Below, one piece after another: positions 62,138 to 64,000 of a stretch of 64,000 bases of DNA (position 1 is its first letter; each line of letters starts with the position of its first letter). The stretch covers positions 165,001-229,000 of the forward strand of contig JAODUP010000134.1 of the NCBI GenBank assembly GCA_025642065.1. The letters are read 5' to 3'. This stretch comes from Paralvinella palmiformis. Taxonomy: Eukaryota; Annelida; Polychaeta; Terebellida; Alvinellidae. A program made the position numbers and the translations under genes. The notes beneath the pieces were generated by a model. The model did not search any database, was not told the DNA's origin, and saw only the letters and a list, made by a program, of their open reading frames with translations.

Positions 62138-62992
62138 AAGAGAGTTAAAGATGTATTTACCATGATGAGCCACTTCTTGTGAGTTTATTTTATCCTCAAT
62201 CATCTTTGCAATGACATCATCAGGTATTGCCTCTCCCCTAAGTAACATTTCCTGACATTTGATGCCCATTTCCGTCGGAAGATCTAACGCTTGTTGTATT
62301 ACCTGTTGAGCTATAAACACAATTATAAATTCCATTTATTTCAATCATTTTTAGCAAACAGCAGTATTCATAAATTTATTGGTGTACCTTACAGAGAATA
62401 CCATACGGTAGAATAAAAAGGTGAAATAATTGTGGAAATCGGGGATGATATCAGAGATTTCCAAGAAAATGTCTAAAACTTACCATTTACATGCTCACAG
62501 TTCCATTCTTGGGATAATTTCTGACAAATGGTCGTTTTACCAGCACCTGGCTTACCAAGTACAATGAAGCAGGTAGGTTTTGAATGGAGAAATCTCAATT
62601 CAGCCTACAATTAGAGAAATATCACACACAATATTTGTGTAATATAATGAAGACGAGATTTAGCTGATATGCTTTTGTTACATCAATAGTTGTAATAATA
62701 AGGTCATTATACTAAAAACATCATACATGATTCATGCAAAATCTTTTATGATTGGTAACTCTTCCTGGGTAACTTAATCTTAAATAACTATCGCATCATA
62801 AAGGATGATTAAGGGAAAGACATGACACTCTACCTGGTCTTCATCATAAGGATCCTTATCCAGATTTCTTAGAAGTTCTGTAGTCTCAGCACTGAGATAA
62901 CTCAAGTCAGGAATGCTCATTGGAGGTTCAAGTGAAATGGTGGGAAAACCCTCTGAGGCAGCAGCCTCACCTGCTGTTGAAGCCTCATCAAG
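24267..62992 (-). CDS. AK9: adenylate kinase 9 (AK9), 39 exons recognised, start exon not found
   Basis: Exons in transcript order: 62992-62834, 62604-62484, 62310-62161, 60896-60784, 60633-60526, 58755-58567, 57849-57775, 57620-57379, 56389-56209, 53794-53638, 52919-52878, 52760-52659, 50826-50686, 49068-48837, 48122-47891, 47499-47396, 46955-46920, 46341-46267, 44068-43967, 41705-41635, 38390-38180, 37979-37873, 37723-37511, 37164-36965, 35625-35511, 33588-33449, 32746-32527, 32389-32321, 31382-31146, 30952-30734, 30564-30351, 29989-29788, 29442-29296, 26557-26340, 25970-25815, 25646-25439, 25167-25069, 24803-24586, 24478-24267. All use GT-AG and their phases join. Total 6037 bp, one base too many because of a G4 run in exon 15; corrected, 2011 residues (human about 1911). 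AK9 is a multi-domain nucleoside mono-/diphosphate kinase of cytosol, nucleus and motile cilia/flagella. Four P-loops: GKPGAGKT (residue about 70), GPPLAGKTT (426), GPRGSGKS (1064), GPPKSGKTT (1517). Exon 1 here opens in phase 0 with LDEASTAGEAAASEG, so an upstream start exon is required. A weak candidate is 63096-63070 (MFKFMISRQ). Confidence 0.95.
26880..27045 (+). mobile_element. tRNA-derived SINE, family S2
   Basis: Carries 'cagtgcttagagtattgtgctgc', B-box-like 'ggttgtgagctcgaatcc', then 'tcatacctatgtttgttgga' and a 3' part with 'cctcggccatatgaccc'. The same order occurs on the minus strand at 59200-59355 and, interrupted, at 45295-45510. Lies in an AK9 intron. Confidence 0.65.
27640..28361 (+). 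mobile_element. dispersed repeat R1, copy 1 (non-autonomous DNA element?)
   Basis: Ends 'aaagaacagttcactccc' (left) and, reversed, 'aaaggagtagttcatttt' (right), imperfect terminal inverted repeats. Internal blocks 'aaataatccaaattactgga' and 'cttgaaaatggcagctg' recur in the copy at 34866-35423. No ORF. A (TA)n tract lies at 28063-28088. Confidence 0.65.
29296..29989 (-). CDS. AK9: AK9 exons 32-33: kinase domain 4 core
   Basis: Exon 32 (29788-29989) encodes YGMMRLSIGEAVRSLLEL and LCKGLTVPDELAVQALEVTL. Exon 33 (29296-29442) encodes FILDGYPMTKKQLDLMTKRS. Here too the Arg of the DGFPR motif is absent (DGYPM), as in domain 1. The donor of exon 33 is placed at AG|gttggt. Confidence 0.9.
30125..30222 (-). 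mobile_element. S1 SINE relic, minus strand, diverged
   Basis: Contains 'ggctaaataggtcaaataaatgagatgaaacatcc', a diverged reverse copy of the 3' half of S1. Confidence 0.4.
30351..30952 (-). CDS. AK9: AK9 exons 30-31: third Cys-Pro-Val module and P-loop 4
   Basis: Exon 30 (30734-30952) ends FGRWCPVQ. Exon 31 (30351-30564) continues LMDGEVIQPM through FMQNPMMYLEQE and then PIRMAITGPPKSGKTT. As with domains 2 and 3, the module immediately precedes the P-loop. Confidence 0.93.
31007..31045 (+). repeat. (GT)n-rich microsatellite
   Basis: Imperfect GT repeats in the AK9 intron between exons 29 and 30. Confidence 0.8.
31146..35625 (-). CDS. AK9: AK9 exons 25-29: remainder of kinase domain 3 and acidic hinge
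   Basis: Exon 25 (35511-35625) is a hydrophilic insert. Exon 26 (33449-33588) has DEEAIVNYLKDDEALPSEVL. Exon 27 (32527-32746) has STGFILEGFPRTTDEAEYLA with the catalytic-type Arg and ends in a Lys-rich helix (KLEKWRNKRDKKLAKKKKQK). Exon 28 (32321-32389) and exon 29 (31146-31382) extend the coiled, then Glu-rich segment, with more than 40 acidic residues in exon 29. A degenerate second copy of part of exon 27 lies just upstream at 32947-33070. Confidence 0.92.
32767..33075 (+). repeat. local tandem duplication including a decayed copy of AK9 exon 27 edge
   Basis: Two near-identical units of about 100 bp ('ccagaacatgaataaagctg ... cgtgtgagtaagaacg') follow each other (about 32773-32870 and 32871-32943). 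Then 32947-33070 repeats, with many mismatches and homopolymer changes, the sequence of 32680-32830: the 5' edge of exon 27, its acceptor and adjoining intron. The copy cannot encode the exon. Confidence 0.8.
34866..35423 (+). mobile_element. dispersed repeat R1, copy 2
   Basis: Matches copy 1 through 'gggaaataatcccaattact' at the left and 'tgacattatttattatattt' then 'gtattagccctgaaaa' at the right. Lies in the AK9 intron between exons 25 and 26. Confidence 0.65.
36342..36575. mobile_element. MITE with about 30-bp terminal inverted repeats
   Basis: The left end 'agcctaattaaagataggga' plus 'caggtcagttcc' is matched in reverse by the right end (read on the other strand 'agcctaatccaagatggtga' plus 'caggtcgcttcc'). 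About 234 bp, no ORF. A related copy sits at 49932-50107. It lies in an AK9 intron. Confidence 0.8.
36965..37164 (-). CDS. AK9: AK9 exon 24: P-loop 3
   Basis: APPIRLLILGPRGSGKSLHS is the Walker A of kinase domain 3. It is followed by LGLFHIQYRERLQELI and an acidic end (EFEEDEDEPEEPEEE). Confidence 0.94.
37511..41705 (-). CDS. AK9: AK9 exons 20-23: linker and second Cys-Pro-Val module
   Basis: Exon 20 (41635-41705) encodes LPPTPPPATPEQ, exon 21 (38180-38390) ELRKQWDIEWISSMAVITGT with LLEPVVIDI, exon 22 (37873-37979) an acidic tract, and exon 23 (37511-37723) DLNYFCPVALKDKDVLWPGN ending KFLEDPIPYLPKGKPFK. Exon 23 is a complete YHS-like module directly ahead of P-loop 3. Confidence 0.9.
38040..38140 (+). 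repeat. (TC)n then long (CA)n microsatellite
   Basis: About 12 CT units followed by more than 20 CA units and further CA-rich sequence, in the short intron between AK9 exons 21 and 22. Confidence 0.92.
38471..38533 (+). repeat. (CA)n then (TA)n microsatellite
   Basis: About 19 CA units, then about 11 TA units, 80 bp upstream (in gene sense) of AK9 exon 21. Confidence 0.92.
39641..39682 (+). repeat. (TA)n-(TG)n microsatellite
   Basis: About 13 AT units followed by about 8 TG units in the AK9 intron between exons 20 and 21. Confidence 0.9.
39821..40450 (+). pseudogene. degenerate coding sequence of an unidentified repeat-associated protein
   Basis: The + strand reads KMPGQKKLSNTEKQRLYT, is interrupted by (TA)n, then reads RDNDLEMRAAYLESKKNKHH, and after a frame change GRFCVVIYDQIPYPGEILNM, DDGEVEVSCIKSLG and, in yet another frame, WPSPKKDINWYTDGDVACLI. 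The last blocks resemble a small domain (VxYDxxxYPGxI ... EVxVxCM ... F.WP...D..WY) that I have seen in repeat-encoded and uncharacterised invertebrate proteins. At least two frameshifts plus the TA insertion make it non-functional. I cannot name the family. Confidence 0.45.
40445..40790 (+). repeat. imperfect direct duplication, about 185-bp period
   Basis: 'cattttacagataggatg' then 'tgacatgg.gaaaggat' and 'ttaccatattgtcattggtg' occur twice (from about 40445 and about 40640) in the same order. It follows directly on the degenerate coding sequence and may be its 3' region. Confidence 0.7.
41859..41911 (+). repeat. (AT)n microsatellite, about 26 units
   Basis: One of the longest uninterrupted AT tracts in the window, in the AK9 intron between exons 19 and 20. 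Confidence 0.95.
43770..43802 (+). repeat. (ACAG)n tetranucleotide microsatellite
   Basis: About 8 perfect ACAG units. Confidence 0.95.
43967..53794 (-). CDS. AK9: AK9 exons 10-19: kinase domain 2 with long acidic insert
   Basis: Exon 10 (53638-53794) continues domain 2 (INMNEFIMPKMEEAKKKLLD). Exons 11-13 (52878-52919, 52659-52760, 50686-50826) are short, acidic and low in complexity. Exon 14 (48837-49068) has SFDVDADHPEVKVIVEAAVN. Exon 15 (47891-48122) resumes the fold with GGWIFDNFPRTRDQWTTMLE and an RWYY segment, then a charged helix, and contains the frame break. Exons 16-19 (47396-47499, 46920-46955, 46267-46341, 43967-44068) form a Glu/Ala-rich linker; exon 17 is a 36-bp microexon. The NFPRT Arg is kept, so this domain looks catalytically competent if the frame is intact. 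Confidence 0.88.
45295..45510 (-). mobile_element. S2 SINE, minus strand, split by (AT)n
   Basis: On the minus strand 'gctgcagtggttagaacact ... ccaggttctgggttcagatc' (A/B-box-like head), then 22 AT units (about 45391-45435), then the family 3' part ending 'gaggctaaacaattaactc'. Confidence 0.6.
47254..47291 (+). repeat. (AT)n microsatellite
   Basis: About 18 AT units in the AK9 intron between exons 16 and 17. Confidence 0.93.
47918..47942 (-). other. AK9: frame break in AK9 exon 15
   Basis: On the minus strand exon 15 reads ATG GAA CAG, then GGGG (47942-47939). With four G the frame meets TGA at 47920-47918. With three G it reads MEQGREAEEAEKRRKEEEER and joins exon 16 in phase. The total of all 39 exons is exactly one base over a multiple of three, which also points to one extra base. 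Sequencing error, allele or true loss cannot be separated here. Confidence 0.85.
49155..49244 (+). repeat. (GT)n microsatellite, about 44 units
   Basis: Two GT runs (about 21 and 22 units) joined by 'ggtgtt', in the AK9 intron next to exon 14. Confidence 0.95.
49462..50393. mobile_element. pogo-like non-autonomous DNA transposon
   Basis: The ends 'ccataatcttctgtgtataa' plus 'cgtgcact' and, reversed, 'ccataatctttcctctataa' plus 'catgcact' form terminal inverted repeats. TA flanks both sides (49460-49461, 50394-50395), as expected for Tc1/mariner/pogo insertion. 'gtgtataatgcgcacccc' near the left end also has a partner 'atataatgtgcaccccc' near the right. No transposase ORF. A MITE copy is nested at 49932-50107. 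Confidence 0.8.
49932..50107. mobile_element. MITE copy (same family as 36342-36575), one end lost
   Basis: In reverse orientation it matches that MITE over 'atggcgattt.aagtagatct', 'caaagtttgaactattt', 'aagatttctaggcttga' and the end 'gaactgacctgtcaccatct'. It lies inside the pogo-like element. Confidence 0.75.
51517..51571 (+). repeat. (TA)n microsatellite, about 26 units
   Basis: Uninterrupted TA tract, 75 bp left of a pogo-type element. Confidence 0.95.
51646..52506 (-). mobile_element. pogo/Tigger-type DNA transposon, internally deleted
   Basis: Terminal inverted repeats 'ccatatatactcacatataa' (left) and, reversed, 'ccatatatattcacatatga' (right), flanked by TA on both sides (51644-51645, 52507-52508). 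The interior keeps the end of a transposase gene on the minus strand (51807-52142). 861 bp in the AK9 intron between exons 12 and 13. Confidence 0.85.
51807..52142 (-). pseudogene. pogo/Tigger transposase C-terminal remnant
   Basis: The minus strand reads LKRLSLPIITQWVKMAWD, one in-frame TAA, then IEPTIITKLFKKCSISKDLN, GTEDDVLWAEQYDKSNTDEG and a stop at 51807-51809. 'W....AW..I....I..SFKKCGI...LDGTEDD' is the well-known C-terminal signature of pogo/Tigger DDE transposases. The DDE core itself is missing. Confidence 0.8.
54644..54713 (-). mobile_element. S1 SINE, 3'-end fragment, minus strand
   Basis: 'gatgatgattgatgttttac' plus 'ggccacttttgtgcacatgg' is the reversed S1 tail and 3' end. Confidence 0.8.
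54846..55627. mobile_element. DNA transposon/MITE with TA target site, nested in R1
   Basis: Inverted ends 'ctgtaggtcccggccattaa' and, reversed, 'ccgtaggtcccagccaataa', flanked by TA at 54844-54845 and 55628-55629. 782 bp, no transposase. The size and TA flanks fit a pogo/mariner-type non-autonomous element. Confidence 0.8.
56209..56389 (-). CDS. AK9: AK9 exon 9: end of module 1 and P-loop 2
   Basis: Encodes SFLDKIYCMSSEEAMVKFMK, NPRPYLLPPQPRPPCKL and IVTGPPLAGKTTLCHLLAQK. The module end 'NPRPYL' runs straight into kinase domain 2. Confidence 0.95.
56635..57175 (+). repeat. dispersed intronic repeat, 'caaagcgcc' family
   Basis: Contains 'aataaagcgcccttactagc', 'ttcaaagcgccatacaaata', 'gccggcaacctattccacaa', 'aggtagccaatgcagttttt' and 'gaattggggtgatatgatca'. 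This string of phrases resembles a repeat I recall from many marine invertebrate genomes; family name not known to me. It is a single copy in this window, in the AK9 intron between exons 8 and 9. Confidence 0.4.
57379..58755 (-). CDS. AK9: AK9 exons 6-8: acidic linker and first Cys-Pro-Val module
   Basis: Exon 6 (58567-58755) starts with an almost pure Glu stretch, then EILERLVRRPEDLPTHVEEN. Exon 7 (57775-57849) encodes ADHDQQYLIELDANKPV. Exon 8 (57379-57620) has YRWRRSRWLRQCPVSL, the start of a YHS-like module that continues into exon 9. These match the order of human AK9 (RPEDYLENVEN, YLIELNGNKP, RWQRSKWGRTCPVNL, from memory). Confidence 0.92.
59200..59355 (-). mobile_element. S2 SINE, minus strand
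   Basis: Minus-strand 'gcaaagtggtcagagcactg' (A-box region) and 'caggttgtgggttttagtct' (B-box region), then 'ctcatacctgtgtttgtggg' and a 3' end shared with 26880-27045. Confidence 0.65.
59905..60125 (+). mobile_element. tRNA-derived SINE, third family (S3)
   Basis: 'gagctccggtggcctagcgg' 'ttaagcacccggcac' resembles a tRNA A-box arm and 'caggttcaaaccccg' a B box at tRNA spacing (about 45 bp). A non-tRNA body with 'tctcggctcacaacaccgtg' and 'aaaacccctggggattctcc' follows. No clean acceptor stem, so not a functional tRNA. Confidence 0.55.
60526..62992 (-). CDS. AK9: AK9 exons 1-5: N-terminus and kinase domain 1
   Basis: Exon 1 (62834-62992) is a disordered leader ending LLRNLDKDPYDEDQ. Exon 2 (62484-62604) carries SKPTCFIVLGKPGAGKTTIC, P-loop 1. 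Exon 3 (62161-62310) supplies the NMP-binding segment (LLRGEAIPDDVIAKMI), exon 4 (60784-60896) VLDGYPSLVEDHMTIKDQ, and exon 5 (60526-60633) MPDKDLETRRVAQKVDPLTG, the LID-like DPLTG segment. In the DGFPR-type motif the Arg is replaced (DGYPS), so AMP binding may be weak. Introns hold a (GT)n tract and a 22-bp minisatellite. Confidence 0.93.
61472..61822 (+). repeat. 22-bp minisatellite, 16 copies
   Basis: Unit 'tgtaacacctagaatctcca' plus 'ca' or 'ta'. 351 bp, nearly perfect. Units ending 'ca' are grouped in the middle and those ending 'ta' lie mainly at the two ends, indicating recent block expansion. In the AK9 intron between exons 3 and 4. Confidence 0.97.
62059..62135 (+). repeat. (GT)n microsatellite beside AK9 exon 3
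   Basis: GT/GC-rich run ending in about 22 GT units, 26 bp from the exon 3 donor. Confidence 0.93.
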
Positions 62993-64000
62993 CTAAACAT
63001 TATTACAGAAAATGTCATTTTATTTGGTAAATACAAAATGCATGTATTGTTGTTATAGATACAAGCTACCTGTCTAGATATCATGAATTTAAACATTTCT
63101 AACAATATACAAACAATCTTCTCCAAAAAAGTCCAATATTTTTATAACAAAAAGCTTTTAGACCTTCATATACTTAGACCTCAAAAAACGAGGCAAATTA
63201 GGTCATTAGCACTCTCTGAATTAACCAAAAACAATTCATCATAAAGAGTTTTACCTGTATTTTTAATTTGTTTCATTGCAATAGGGTATTTAAATTAAAC
63301 CTATTAAGAATATGTGTAGAAGAGTCAGTTCAGTGTTACATATATCTCAAAATGTCTCCTGTTAATCGAGCACTTGTGTATTGATAAAACTCAATTATGG
63401 ACACTATTGCCCAGACATTTTTTTTACCAGTATGTTTTACTCAATTTAAGATAATTAAGGCTTTGAATACTATTTTAGATTTAGACAAGTTTGTGCCACA
63501 ATAAGCAAGCAATAAATTATGCATTAAATAAATTTTGATTGTAATTTGATTTTCACCAAATAAAACCTAATTTTATCTTGCTTATTTCATGATTTCCACT
63601 TTTTTCTGCAGCAGTGGAATCAATCTTAGTCTAACTGAAAAAGTTAGACTACCACAAATATGAACTGCAATTGAACAGCTATTGATTGCAATAACACAGT
63701 ACTTAATTAGTAACAACCCAAAAAAGAACAAAATGCATAGCCATAATATAATTATGTCTAAATTTATTCAATAATCCATATTTGTATGATATCAGTGTTG
63801 CAGTTGTCGCTGCAGCTATAATTAATTAGTGCAGGCAGTGCAGGCCTCTAGTAAATTTATTCTCTCTTCAGCAGCATGCCACAACTGAAGTTGCCATTCA
63901 GTATAATCATGCTGCACATGTACAAAGGAACTACCAGAGTCATAGCTGCTGTATGTCATGTTTAGGCCCAGACCAATAGCAACAGTCCTAAATGTGTTGT
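62993..64000. other. intron or 5' flank of AK9, start exon not identified
   Basis: AT-rich. The only in-phase candidate for a start exon is 63070-63096 (minus strand ATG TTT AAA TTC ATG ATA TCT AGA CAG, then gtagct). It is short, has no family similarity, and is listed only as a possibility. Confidence 0.3.

Noticed and set aside
63070..63096. AK9 start exon encoding MFKFMISRQ
   Set aside because: In phase with a donor-like gtagct, but very short and without similarity; kept only as a note, not as a feature.

Overview
The window is intron-rich, AT-rich animal nuclear DNA, most likely from a lophotrochozoan and probably a mollusc. The gene structures, the tRNA-derived SINEs, the Tc1/pogo-type DNA transposon relics and the many dinucleotide repeats all fit this. 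The species assignment is inference. No rRNA, functional tRNA, CRISPR array or prokaryotic signal was seen.

Left part (about 4.2-14.4 kb, + strand): a complete ferroportin gene (SLC40A1 family, iron exporter). It has one non-coding 5' exon (4257-4434), eight coding exons (6531-13027) and about 707 codons. The 5' exon contains a convincing iron-responsive element (4301-4330: C bulge, 5-bp stem, CAGUGU loop). Compared with human ferroportin as I recall it, the residues of the reported calcium site are kept, while three of four iron-site residues and the hepcidin-binding Cys are replaced. A long extracellular loop carries two furin-like basic sites.

Middle part (about 14.4-22.3 kb): intergenic DNA full of mobile-element debris. 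It holds several copies of one tRNA-derived SINE with target-site duplications, a degenerate Tc1-like transposon and a degenerate pogo/Tigger-type transposase.

22.35-23.28 kb (+ strand): a single-exon, GC-rich ORF of 310 codons that I read as TMEM249, an auxiliary subunit of the CatSper sperm calcium channel. It lies tail-to-tail with the next gene.

Right part (24.27-62.99 kb, - strand): adenylate kinase 9 (AK9). I could join 39 coding exons with consistent splice phases into about 2011 codons with four P-loop nucleotide-kinase domains. Between and after these lie five modules that resemble YHS-like (Cys-Pro-Val) domains. The joined reading frame is intact except for one extra base in a G4 run of exon 15 (47939-47942). 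The start codon exon was not found with confidence and may lie beyond the right edge. AK9 introns hold several nested DNA-transposon families, SINE relics, a 16-copy 22-bp minisatellite and long (AT)n/(GT)n tracts.

Functionally there are two themes: iron export under probable IRE/IRP translational control, and a neighbouring pair (TMEM249, AK9) whose known relatives act in sperm flagella or motile cilia.
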